Below are positions 1 to 7,214 of a stretch of 54,897 nucleotides of DNA, in pieces. The number at the start of each line of letters is the position of its first letter. Position 1 is the first letter of the stretch. Source of the stretch: an uncultured Lachnoclostridium sp. (GTDB taxonomy: Bacteria; Bacillota; Clostridia; Lachnospirales; Lachnospiraceae); the NCBI GenBank assembly GCA_946415315.1, contig CAMKRZ010000022.1, positions 1-54,897 of the forward strand, given 5' to 3'. The position numbers were made by a program, and so were the translations under genes. Below the pieces are notes generated by a model that worked only from the letters and a program-made list of their open reading frames with translations, had not been told where the DNA came from and searched no databases.

Positions 1-48
1 TCCCCCTTAGGTAGATTTTGGTATTTACCGTGTCTACCTCAGGGGGAT
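1..48. repeat. Inverted repeat at the window edge
   Basis: The first 15 bases and positions 34-48 are inverted repeats with one mismatch, around a 17-base loop. A strong RNA hairpin would form on either strand. No clear T-run follows the right arm, so a terminator for a gene lying to the left is possible but not shown. A short run of T occurs further on, near 68-73. Confidence 0.5.
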
Positions 49-165
49 CATATCAGAGCGGCAGCCCTTTTTTCTGTTCTTCGTAAAATGATGTCCCCTG
101 TGCCTCGATAGATTGAATCTATGGCCAACACGGGAAAAAGGATTCATGCGGACGCACAAAAACAG

Positions 166-194
166 TTGTCAAAACCATACTGCTGTGATATTTT
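166..194 (+). promoter_or_regulatory. Sigma-A-type promoter of the sulfhydrylase gene
   Basis: TTGTCA at 166-171 and TATTTT at 189-194 are separated by 17 bases, about 90 bases upstream of the start codon at 283. The leader between them and the gene shows no S-box or T-box signature that I can recognise. The -10 box is imperfect, so this is a moderate call. Confidence 0.5.
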
Positions 195-282
195 TATTCC
201 ATAGCGTTTTTCGCGGAGATCACCGCGGCGCATTGCATTTTACAAAGAGGCCGGACAAGAAACGGCCGGGGAGGTATTACAC

Positions 283-1554
283 ATGTCCAAGATTGAGACC
301 AAATGTATCCACGAAGGCTGGAAGCCCACGCAGGGTGAGCCGAGACAGCTTCCGATCTACCAGAGCACAACGTTCAAGTACGACTCGAGCGACGCCATGG
401 GCGCACTGTTCGACCTTGAGGCTTCGGGCTACTTCTACACCAGACTGCAGAACCCGACCAACGATGCCGTTGCAGCGAAGATCACGGCGATGGAGGGCGG
501 TTTCGCAGGCATGCTTACCTCCTCGGGACAGGCAGCAAACTTCTACGCGGTATTCAACATCTGCGAGTGCGGCGACAGTTTCCTCGCATCGACTGCCATT
601 TACGGCGGCACCTACAACCTCTTCGGTGTTACGATGAAGAAAATGGGCATCGAGTGCATTTTCTTCGATCAGAATGCTTCCGACGAGGAAATCGAGGCGC
701 TGATCAAGCCCAACACCAAGTGCATTTTCGGCGAGACGATTACGAACCCGACCGTGACGATCTTCGATATCGAGCGCTTCGCGAAGCTTGCTCACAAGCA
801 CGGCATGCCTCTCATCGTCGACAACACGTTCGCTACGCCGGTGAACTGCCGTCCGATTGAGTGGGGCTGCGACATCGTGACGCATTCGACGACGAAGTAC
901 ATGGACGGCCACGCGGTTTGCGTCGGCGGCGCTATCGTGGACAGCGGTAACTTTGACTGGGAAGCCAATGCAGAGCGCTTCCCGGGTCTCACGACGCCCG
1001 ACGAGTCCTACCACGGCCTCACCTACACGAAGAAATTCGGCAAAGCCGCTTACATCACCAAGGCGACGAGCCAGCTGATGCGCGACTTCGGTTCCATCCA
1101 GTCGCCGCAGAACGCGTTCTACCTCAACCTCGGCCTTGAGAGCCTTCCGCTTCGCATGGAGCGCCACTGCAGCAACGCCCTCGCGGTTGCGAAGTACCTC
1201 GAGAGCAACGACAAGGTTGCATGGGTTCATTTTGCAGGCCTCGAGAACGATCCGAACCACGCTCTCGCCGAAAAATACTGCCCGAAGGGCACGTGCGGTG
1301 TCATCGCCTTCGGCATTAAGGGCGGCCGTCAGGCTTCCATCGACTTCATGGACAGCCTCAAGTTCATCACGATCGTGACGCACGTTGCGGACGCGAAGAC
1401 CTGCCTTCTCCACCCGGCAAGCCACACGCACCGTCAGCTCACCGATGAGCAGCTCATCGAGGCAGGCGTTGCACCGGATCTCATCCGTCTCTCCGTCGGT
1501 CTCGAGAACATCGACGATATCCTCGCTGACCTGAAGCAGGCATTCGGGGAGTGA
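283..1554 (+). CDS. metY: O-acetylhomoserine aminocarboxypropyltransferase (sulfhydrylase)
   Basis: This 423-residue protein belongs to the PLP-dependent Cys/Met metabolism enzyme family and should make homocysteine from O-acetylhomoserine and sulfide in the cytoplasm. The N-terminal block SKIETKCIHEGWKP, the segment GYFYTRLQNPTNDA near residue 48 and the PLP-binding stretch HSTTKYMDGHAV are typical. The lysine of STTKY, residue 205, should form the Schiff base. Length matches bacterial MetY; cystathionine gamma-synthases are usually shorter. The ATG at 283 follows a GGGGAGG Shine-Dalgarno by 8 bases. It is a single-gene unit closed by a terminator. A methionine gamma-lyase activity is less likely but not excluded by sequence reading. 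Confidence 0.9.
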   Translation: MSKIETKCIHEGWKPTQGEPRQLPIYQSTTFKYDSSDAMGALFDLEASGYFYTRLQNPTNDAVAAKITAMEGGFAGMLTSSGQAANFYAVFNICECGDSFLASTAIYGGTYNLFGVTMKKMGIECIFFDQNASDEEIEALIKPNTKCIFGETITNPTVTIFDIERFAKLAHKHGMPLIVDNTFATPVNCRPIEWGCDIVTHSTTKYMDGHAVCVGGAIVDSGNFDWEANAERFPGLTTPDESYHGLTYTKKFGKAAYITKATSQLMRDFGSIQSPQNAFYLNLGLESLPLRMERHCSNALAVAKYLESNDKVAWVHFAGLENDPNHALAEKYCPKGTCGVIAFGIKGGRQASIDFMDSLKFITIVTHVADAKTCLLHPASHTHRQLTDEQLIEAGVAPDLIRLSVGLENIDDILADLKQAFGE

Positions 1555-1595
1555 TCGGGGAACCACATCTTTCTTATTATTTTCAGCAATAGTAG

Positions 1596-1632
1596 GCGCC
1601 CGCTCTGCTACGAGCGGGCGCTGTTTTATTTT
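1596..1632 (+). terminator. Rho-independent terminator of metY
   Basis: A perfect 10-bp GC-rich stem, GCGCCCGCTC at 1596-1605 with its complement at 1612-1621, closes a 6-base loop. It is followed by a T-rich tract, TGTTTTATTTT. It lies about 40 bases after the metY stop codon. Confidence 0.9.
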
Positions 1633-1712
1633 CTACATCCCATTTAGAAAAATCTCTGCGATCCTAACCACACCTTTGAGATCGTTTTTTATCTGAGAAT
1701 ATGGTTTACGCA

Positions 1713-1767
1713 TTGACAGCGACCTTGTGCTATGCTATTATTTAGGCGATTAAATTAGATGTCTAAT
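1713..1767 (+). promoter_or_regulatory. marR promoter with palindromic operator
   Basis: TTGACA at 1713-1718 and TATTAT at 1736-1741 have the ideal 17-base spacing. Immediately downstream, ATTAGATGTCTAAT at 1754-1767 is a perfect 6+6 palindrome with a 2-base centre, covering the probable transcription start region. MarR-family regulators usually bind such palindromes at their own promoter, so negative autoregulation of the marR-esterase operon is inferred. Confidence 0.75.
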
Positions 1768-1803
1768 CGAAAGATGCCTGTTTAACGAAAGGAGTATAGC
1801 CTT

Positions 1804-2274
1804 ATGCCGGATGACAACGAACTATTCTTTCGTGAAATGCTCTCGCTCTACTACGCGCACAGAGCTTACAACACTCGCTACTACGCCGCGCTCGGTCTGT
1901 CGTCGGGACAGCCGAAAGTGCTCAACGTCCTGTTCGAGGAAGAGGGTTACCTGCAGAAGGACCTCGCTGCGCGCTGCCGCGTAGAGCCGGCCACGATGAC
2001 ATCGCTTCTCGCGAAAATGGAGAAGCAGAACATGATCAAGAAGGAGACGGTCTACGTCTCCGGGGGAAAGCGGGCGTACGCCATTTACCTGACCGATCAC
2101 GGCCGCAAGCTGGCGCACCAGGTGGCGGAGAAGGCCGCGCAGGCCGATCGGATCGCGCTCGACGGGATGACCGAAGAAGAGGCCTCGCAGCTGATCTCCC
2201 TCATGAAAAAAGCACGCATCAACATCGAAGAAAAACTGGAAGGAACCTGGGAGGAGCACTGGAAATCATTATGA
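1804..2274 (+). CDS. MarR-family transcriptional regulator
   Basis: The 156-residue protein has the MarR winged-helix layout: an N-terminal dimerisation helix with an RAYNTRYYAALGLSSGQPKVL segment at about residues 20-40, the recognition helix region CRVEPATMTSLLAKMEKQ at about 58-75, a beta wing rich in Gly, Lys and Arg (VSGGKRAYAIYLTDHG), and a long C-terminal helix. The start follows the SD sequence GAAAGGAG. Its stop overlaps the start of the next gene (ATGA), so the two genes are translationally coupled. The palindrome at its promoter suggests autorepression. The inducing ligand is not evident. Confidence 0.88.
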   Translation: MPDDNELFFREMLSLYYAHRAYNTRYYAALGLSSGQPKVLNVLFEEEGYLQKDLAARCRVEPATMTSLLAKMEKQNMIKKETVYVSGGKRAYAIYLTDHGRKLAHQVAEKAAQADRIALDGMTEEEASQLISLMKKARINIEEKLEGTWEEHWKSL

Positions 2275-3335
2275 GACGACTGACTCTTTTGTTTGTAATT
2301 CTTGCCGCAGCAGCGATTCTCGTCGCCTGCGGAAAGTCCGGCAACGAGGACGGGGCCACCCCCACCGCCGCTGTCGAAGCAACACCGACGCCTACGGCTG
2401 ACAAGGACACACCGACACCGACGGAAGTGCCGGCGACCGATACCCCGACGCCTACACCGGAGCCTGAGGATCCGACTCCGACACCCACCATGGGGCCGCA
2501 CGCCAAGGTTGACACCCGCATTCCGACGGAATACTCCACGTATCGGCTGAAGAACTGCGGAACGATCGAGAAGATCGAATACGAGACCAAGGACTACCTG
2601 AACGATCAGGCAACCATCACCAAGCCGGCATATGTCTACCTGCCGCCGGATTACGATGAGACGAAGCAGTACAACGTGCTCTACCTGATGCACGGCATCG
2701 GCGGCGACGAGACCGAATGGGGCATGACCGGCATGACTTCCACAGTCAAGGCAATCATGGACAATCTTATCCGATACGGCGACATTGAGCCGTTCATCGT
2801 AGTCGCGCCCAACGGCCGCTCCTACTATGACTTCGCCAACAAGAACGGAGACTATTCCTCCTTCTACGTATTCGGGCAGGAGCTCCGCAACGATCTGATC
2901 CCTTACATCGAGAGCCATTTTGCGGTGTATCACGATGATGACCCGACCGCCGTGCGCGACCATCGCGCCATGGCAGGCCTGTCGATGGGCGGCATGCAGA
3001 CGATCAACATCGGCATGTGCGAGTGCCTCGACCTCATCAGCTGGTTCGGAACATTTTCCGCGGCACCGACTTCCTATGTCTCGAGCAAGATCGCCGAGAT
3101 CATCGGGAGCGAGCCTTTCGCGCAGTACAAGATCAACTACATGTACAATATCTGCGGTCTGCAGGACGGCACCGCGTACGGAAGCGCTTCCGCTGCCGCC
3201 AAGAACCTCCCGCAGTACACCGATAAGCTTGTCGACGGAGAGAATTTCATGTGGCAGGAGAAGAACGGAAACCATGATTTCGCCATCTGGTATTTAGGTT
3301 TCTACAACTTCGCGCAGCTGGCGTTCAGGCAGTAA
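2271..3335 (+). CDS. Secreted esterase lipoprotein (esterase D / CE1-like alpha-beta hydrolase)
   Basis: The 354-residue precursor has a lipoprotein signal peptide ending LVAC (lipidated Cys20). A low-complexity linker rich in Thr-Pro repeats (TPTP) runs to about residue 75, and an alpha/beta-hydrolase domain follows. The nucleophile elbow GLSMGG gives catalytic Ser238, and the C-terminal GNHDF gives probable His335. MHGIGGDETEW probably forms the oxyanion loop. The family includes feruloyl and acetyl xylan esterases and related serine esterases, so hydrolysis of an ester outside the membrane, perhaps on plant or host glycans, is inferred. Its start overlaps the marR stop, so MarR probably controls it. 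The linker length suggests presentation away from the membrane. The substrate cannot be read from sequence. Confidence 0.82.
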   Translation: MRRLTLLFVILAAAAILVACGKSGNEDGATPTAAVEATPTPTADKDTPTPTEVPATDTPTPTPEPEDPTPTPTMGPHAKVDTRIPTEYSTYRLKNCGTIEKIEYETKDYLNDQATITKPAYVYLPPDYDETKQYNVLYLMHGIGGDETEWGMTGMTSTVKAIMDNLIRYGDIEPFIVVAPNGRSYYDFANKNGDYSSFYVFGQELRNDLIPYIESHFAVYHDDDPTAVRDHRAMAGLSMGGMQTINIGMCECLDLISWFGTFSAAPTSYVSSKIAEIIGSEPFAQYKINYMYNICGLQDGTAYGSASAAAKNLPQYTDKLVDGENFMWQEKNGNHDFAIWYLGFYNFAQLAFRQ

Positions 3336-3363
3336 ACAACTTTTTCATGATAAGCACTCCAAA

Positions 3364-3396
3364 GGAGCCCGTTGCGCGGTTGCGCAGCGGGCTCTT
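3364..3396. terminator. Bidirectional terminator between esterase and aromatic operon
   Basis: The convergent esterase (+) and aroF (-) genes are separated by a hairpin whose outer arms GAGCCCG and CGGGCTC extend through TTGCGC and GCGCAG around a short loop. It is followed by CTTTC on the plus strand. It can serve the esterase and perhaps also the minus-strand operon. Confidence 0.7.
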
Positions 3397-3439
3397 TCAG
3401 CATGGCGGAAAATGATGTCCGCCCTCTCGTTTTTGTTTC

Positions 3440-4468
3440 TTACAGTTTTTCGGCGAGCTGCAGGATCAGCTGCTCCGTCTTCTCCCAGCCGAGGCACGGG
3501 TCGGTGATCGACTGTCCGAACACGGTGCCGTGGACATCCTGCTTGCCGTCCACGAGGTAACTCTCGATCATCAGGCCCTTCACAAGCCTGCGGATGTCCT
3601 CGTTGATGTTGCGGTTGTCGACAACCTCGTTCGCGATGCGGATCTGCTCGAGATACCGTTTGCCGGAGTTGTTGTGGTTCGTGTCAATGATGACCGCCGG
3701 GTTCGTGAGCCCCGACTCCGCATACGCGTCGCTCAGGCGAAGCACGTCCTCGTAGTGGTAGTTCGAAACGCTCTTGCCCGCGAAATCAAGGTATCCGCGC
3801 AGGATTGCATGCGCGTACTGGTTCCCCGCACTCTTGACCTCCCATCCGCGGTAAATGAACGTGTGTCCGTGTTGTGCGGCCTTGATCGAGTTGATCATGA
3901 CGGAAATGTCACCGCCGGTCGGATTTTTCATGCCGACGGGGATGTTCAGGCCGCTCGCAGTCAGGCGGTGCTGCTGATTTTCCACGGAGCGGGCGCCGAC
4001 TGCCACGTACGCCAGCAAATCAGAGAGGTAGCGATGGTTTTCCGGATAGAGCATCTCGTCCGCGCAGGTAAAACCGTAATCGGCGAGCGCCGAGCGGTGC
4101 AGTTCACGGATCGCGACGAGACCCTTGTACAGATCGGGCTTCTCGTCCGGGTCAGGCTGGTGCAGCATGCCCTTGTATCCCTCGCCCGTCGTGCGGGGTT
4201 TGTTCGTGTAGATACGCGGAATGATAATGATCTTGTCCTTCACCTGCTCCTGGATCCGGCACAGCCGGGAGATGTACTCGAGTACCGGATCGCGGTGATC
4301 CGCCGAGCACGGGCCGATGACCAGCAGGAACTTGTCGCTCTCGCCGTTGAACACGGCTTTGATCTCCTCGTCGCGCACCCTCTTGACCGCCGCCATCTCG
4401 TCCGAGACCGGGTACTCCGCCTTCACATCCTGCGGAATCGGTAATTTGCGGAAAAATTGCATGTTCAT
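3440..4468 (-). CDS. aroF: 3-deoxy-7-phosphoheptulonate (DAHP) synthase, type I
   Basis: The 342-residue enzyme condenses phosphoenolpyruvate with erythrose 4-phosphate, the first step of the shikimate pathway. Signature blocks are LVIGPCSADH near residue 50, RIYTNKPRTTGEGYKG, GARSVENQQHR, GMKNPTGG and DTNHNNSGK. This is the AroF/G/H type, which depends on divalent metal and is normally feedback-inhibited by aromatic amino acids. Here it lies last in the eight-gene aromatic operon although it catalyses the first step. GGAGG lies 9 bases before the ATG. The paralogue specificity (Phe, Tyr or Trp sensitive) cannot be told from the sequence by eye. Confidence 0.93.
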   Translation of the reverse strand: MNMQFFRKLPIPQDVKAEYPVSDEMAAVKRVRDEEIKAVFNGESDKFLLVIGPCSADHRDPVLEYISRLCRIQEQVKDKIIIIPRIYTNKPRTTGEGYKGMLHQPDPDEKPDLYKGLVAIRELHRSALADYGFTCADEMLYPENHRYLSDLLAYVAVGARSVENQQHRLTASGLNIPVGMKNPTGGDISVMINSIKAAQHGHTFIYRGWEVKSAGNQYAHAILRGYLDFAGKSVSNYHYEDVLRLSDAYAESGLTNPAVIIDTNHNNSGKRYLEQIRIANEVVDNRNINEDIRRLVKGLMIESYLVDGKQDVHGTVFGQSITDPCLGWEKTEQLILQLAEKL

Positions 4469-4526
4469 ATAGGATTTCCTCCGTTATCTCACTCTCGCCG
4501 GCAGTGCTGCCGGCCGTTACAGTCTC

Positions 4527-4563
4527 ATTTTTCGGAAAATGTCCCTGCGGGAGCCATTTTCCG
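4527..4563. repeat. Nested inverted CGNAAAAT motifs in the tyrA-aroF junction
   Basis: Three CGNAAAAT octamers lie within 37 bases. The palindrome ATTTTTCGGAAAAT is at 4527-4540. CGGAAAATG at 4533-4541 pairs with CATTTTCCG at 4555-4563, giving a perfect 9-bp stem, and the loop contains a further TCCC/GGGA pairing. The hairpin lies between the tyrA stop and the aroF start inside the operon, so it may stabilise mRNA or attenuate aroF. Confidence 0.7.
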
Positions 4564-4566
4564 CGG

Positions 4567-5427
4567 TCAAACCTTCTTGTCAAACCTCTTCCGACGCGCC
4601 GTCGAAAGTCTCATCATCTCGCGCATGCGGTCGCGGTCACCGCTCGCAATGCACTCTCGGAGCTCGTCGAAACTCGCGCGGTAGGCGTCCATTTCCCGAA
4701 GAAGAGCGTCCTTGTTGGCCAGGAACAGCTCACTCCACATCTCATCGTTGATGTTCGCGATGCGCGTCAGGTCGCGGAACGAGTCTCCGGTGTAGCGCTC
4801 GAGATCCGGCGCATCGCAGGCGCACATCAGCGAAACGGCGATGCAGTGCGTCAGCTGCGAGAGGAACGCGATCATGCGATCGTGGCCCGCCACATCGAGC
4901 ACCGAGATGTCCTTGCAGCCGAGCGTCTCACCGAGCGCCTTGCACATCGTGATCGCGCGCTCCGTGTTGGCTTCCGTCGGCACTACAATATAGTTCGCAC
5001 CGCGGAAAATGCGGTCGTCGCTGTATTCAATACCGCTCGACTCGCGACCCGCCATCGGGTGCGCTGCGATAAACTCCACGCCGCGCGGCAGCATTTCCTG
5101 TACCTGCTGAACCACGCAGCCCTTCACGCCCGTCACGTCCGTGATGATCGTGCCGGGGCGAAGCTTCGCGCCGTGCTCGCGGATCCACTCAAGGAACACG
5201 TGCGGGTACAGGGAAAATACGACCAGATCGGCCTCGCCGAGCAGCTCCTCGTCGACAAATGCGCTTCCGCGCTCGATCATTCCGTGCGCCACCGCGTAAT
5301 CAACGCTTTCCTGCCGTCTCGCAATGCCGGTCACTCGGTACCCCTGCCGCGACAGCGCCGTCGCGTAGCTGCCGCCCAAAAGGCCGAGGCCGACAATACA
5401 GATTCTTGTGTTTTTATCTAACAGCAT
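4567..5427 (-). CDS. tyrA: Prephenate dehydrogenase
   Basis: The 286-residue cytoplasmic enzyme should oxidatively decarboxylate prephenate to 4-hydroxyphenylpyruvate for tyrosine. The N-terminal Rossmann signature IVGLGLLGGSYA is at residues 10-21. The substrate-domain segments FIAAHPMAGRESSGIEY and AFLSQLTHCIAVSL are typical of TyrA. It is a stand-alone enzyme without a chorismate mutase or C-terminal ACT domain, so end-product control is more likely at transcription. The SD GGGAGG precedes the ATG. It lies between the GNAT gene and aroF in the operon. Confidence 0.92.
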   Translation of the reverse strand: MLLDKNTRICIVGLGLLGGSYATALSRQGYRVTGIARRQESVDYAVAHGMIERGSAFVDEELLGEADLVVFSLYPHVFLEWIREHGAKLRPGTIITDVTGVKGCVVQQVQEMLPRGVEFIAAHPMAGRESSGIEYSDDRIFRGANYIVVPTEANTERAITMCKALGETLGCKDISVLDVAGHDRMIAFLSQLTHCIAVSLMCACDAPDLERYTGDSFRDLTRIANINDEMWSELFLANKDALLREMDAYRASFDELRECIASGDRDRMREMMRLSTARRKRFDKKV

Positions 5428-5443
5428 AGTTCCTCCCTATATT

Positions 5444-5920
5444 TCACAGGATCGTCTCCATCCCGATCTTCTGCGGTTTCATCCCCATCGCCTCGTAAAA
5501 TTTCACGGCGCCGGGGTTACAAGTCCAAACGTTCAGCGTGAGGTTGTAGAACCCCTCCGCCTTCGCAAAATCCTTCACGTACTCATAGAGCGCACGACCG
5601 ACACCCTGCCCGCGGGCAGCCTCATCGACGCAGATGTCATCGATGTACAGCGTCCGTATCTCCGTCAGGACCGCGTCGCCGAGAATTTGTTTTTTCGCGC
5701 AAAAGGTATGCCCGACAACTGTCTCATTTTCCGAAACACAAACGAAGATCGGATGGCTGTCGTCCGCTATGATCGTGGCCAGTTCCTCCTCGTTGTACTT
5801 GGTCGCCGGCCCCTTGAACAGGTCCGGGCGGCCGTTATGATGAACCATGTCCACCTGCACGAGCAGCTTCATGATCCCTGGAATGTCACGCTTCTCCGCG
5901 CGCCTGATCGTATGCTCCAT
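5444..5920 (-). CDS. GNAT-family N-acetyltransferase
   Basis: The 158-residue protein has the GNAT acetyl-CoA binding motif A with ICVDEAARGQGVGRALYEY (Q/RxxGxG/A, about residues 96-114), and FYNLTLNVW and AVKFYEAMGM near the C terminus. GNAT enzymes acetylate amines of small molecules or proteins. The gene is embedded between aroA and tyrA with short gaps, so it is transcribed with the aromatic pathway. A direct role in that pathway is not established, and its substrate is unknown. The ATG follows GGAGAG. Confidence 0.85.
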   Translation of the reverse strand: MEHTIRRAEKRDIPGIMKLLVQVDMVHHNGRPDLFKGPATKYNEEELATIIADDSHPIFVCVSENETVVGHTFCAKKQILGDAVLTEIRTLYIDDICVDEAARGQGVGRALYEYVKDFAKAEGFYNLTLNVWTCNPGAVKFYEAMGMKPQKIGMETIL

Positions 5921-5935
5921 AATACTCTCCGTCGT

Positions 5936-7204
5936 TTACTCCGTCTCAACCATTATGCCGGCGCCCGCGATCACCCGGAAGAAATCGGGGTAGCTCTTCG
6001 CAACCGCCTCCGCGCCCTCGATCGCCCCGCCGGTCACCGTGCACAGAAGTGCCAGCGCCATGACGATCCGGTGATCGTTGTGCCCGCCGAGAATTCGTGT
6101 CGGGCCATGAAGCGCCTCGCAGGCAACCGTCACCTCGTTGGCTCCGACCGTCACCTCCGCGCCGAAGTTTGCCAGCTCCTCCGCCATCGCGGCCCCGCGG
6201 TCGCTCTCCTTGATCGCCAGCCGCGCTGTCCCCGTAAAATGAGCCCCTCCGTAGTACGCCGCCATCGCGAACAGGCACGGCGCCAGGTCCGGACAGTCCG
6301 AAACGTCAAATTCTTTCCGACCGTCTGCCATCTCATGCAGCATCTCGTAGTACACGCGGTCGCCCTGGCAGGTGTCCGCGGGAACGCCCGTGACAGTGAG
6401 GGGGGACGTTTCCTCCGCGAGCAACGCCAACGCCTCCAGAAATGCCGCGTTGGAGCAATCGCCCTCCACCGTGTACGCAAGATCCGCAAACCGGCTTCTG
6501 ACTGTTTCCGTTACCTCTTCCGACGTGTCCTTTGCATCCTCGGAAACTGCCGCCCCGGGGATCACAAACTCATTGCCCTCGCAACGCACCGACACCCCGA
6601 ACTCCCGAAGCACACTCGCCGTAATATCCGTGTAGGAGCGGCTCTCAAACGGCTCCGTCACCCGGATCCGGCTCTCCCCGTCCGCGAGCGACAGCGCCAG
6701 CATCAGCCCTGTGATGAACTGGCTGGAAATGTTGCCGACGACCTCGTAATCGCCGGCGCAAAGTCCGCCGCGAACCGTGATCTGCTGCCCATCGCGGACA
6801 AACAGCCCTCCTTGTATGTTACTGATTTCCTCGTAAATGCCGAGCGGTCGCTCCATCAGCCGCGGACTTCCCGTAAAATGAACCGTCTTCCCGGAGATCA
6901 TCGCGATCGGGATCAGAAACCGAAGCGTGCTCCCGCTCTCACGGCACGGAAGAACCGCCCCGTCGGGGATTCCCGCCGGCGTCAGCCCGCCGATCGCAAC
7001 CGTGTCCTCCGAAATCCGCTCGATCTGCGCACCCATCGCACGCAGGCAGTCGCAGGTCGCCGAGATGTCCTCCGACCAGGCCAGACCGGAGATCGTCGAA
7101 CGCTGCGACAGCGCTCCGCAGATCAGCGCGCGGTGCGCCACGCTCTTCGACGGCGGCGCACTCACGGTTCCGTGTGCTTTCGATGGAAAAATGCGAACCA
7201 GCAT
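5936..7204 (-). CDS. aroA: 3-phosphoshikimate 1-carboxyvinyltransferase (EPSP synthase)
   Basis: The 422-residue enzyme transfers the enolpyruvyl group of PEP to shikimate 3-phosphate. The N-terminal PPSKSVAHRALI stretch (residues 17-28), RESGSTLRFL near 89-98 and the C-terminal KESDR and GGHNDHRIVMA motifs are the substrate-binding signatures. The usual class I LFLGNAGTAMRP segment is absent: here it reads RESGSTLRFLIPI, which resembles the Gram-positive class. It is in the operon between aroEK and the GNAT gene, with SD GAGG 8 bases before the ATG. Confidence 0.93.
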   Translation of the reverse strand: MLVRIFPSKAHGTVSAPPSKSVAHRALICGALSQRSTISGLAWSEDISATCDCLRAMGAQIERISEDTVAIGGLTPAGIPDGAVLPCRESGSTLRFLIPIAMISGKTVHFTGSPRLMERPLGIYEEISNIQGGLFVRDGQQITVRGGLCAGDYEVVGNISSQFITGLMLALSLADGESRIRVTEPFESRSYTDITASVLREFGVSVRCEGNEFVIPGAAVSEDAKDTSEEVTETVRSRFADLAYTVEGDCSNAAFLEALALLAEETSPLTVTGVPADTCQGDRVYYEMLHEMADGRKEFDVSDCPDLAPCLFAMAAYYGGAHFTGTARLAIKESDRGAAMAEELANFGAEVTVGANEVTVACEALHGPTRILGGHNDHRIVMALALLCTVTGGAIEGAEAVAKSYPDFFRVIAGAGIMVETE

Positions 7205-7214
7205 ATCTCAAACC

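Noticed and set aside
195-282. S-box (SAM) riboswitch upstream of metY
   Set aside because: None of the conserved S-box core sequence is present, and the leader is only about 80 bases.
113-637. Plus-strand frame overlapping metY from position 113
   Set aside because: It is in another frame, Arg/Ser/Thr-rich and without homology; metY explains the region.
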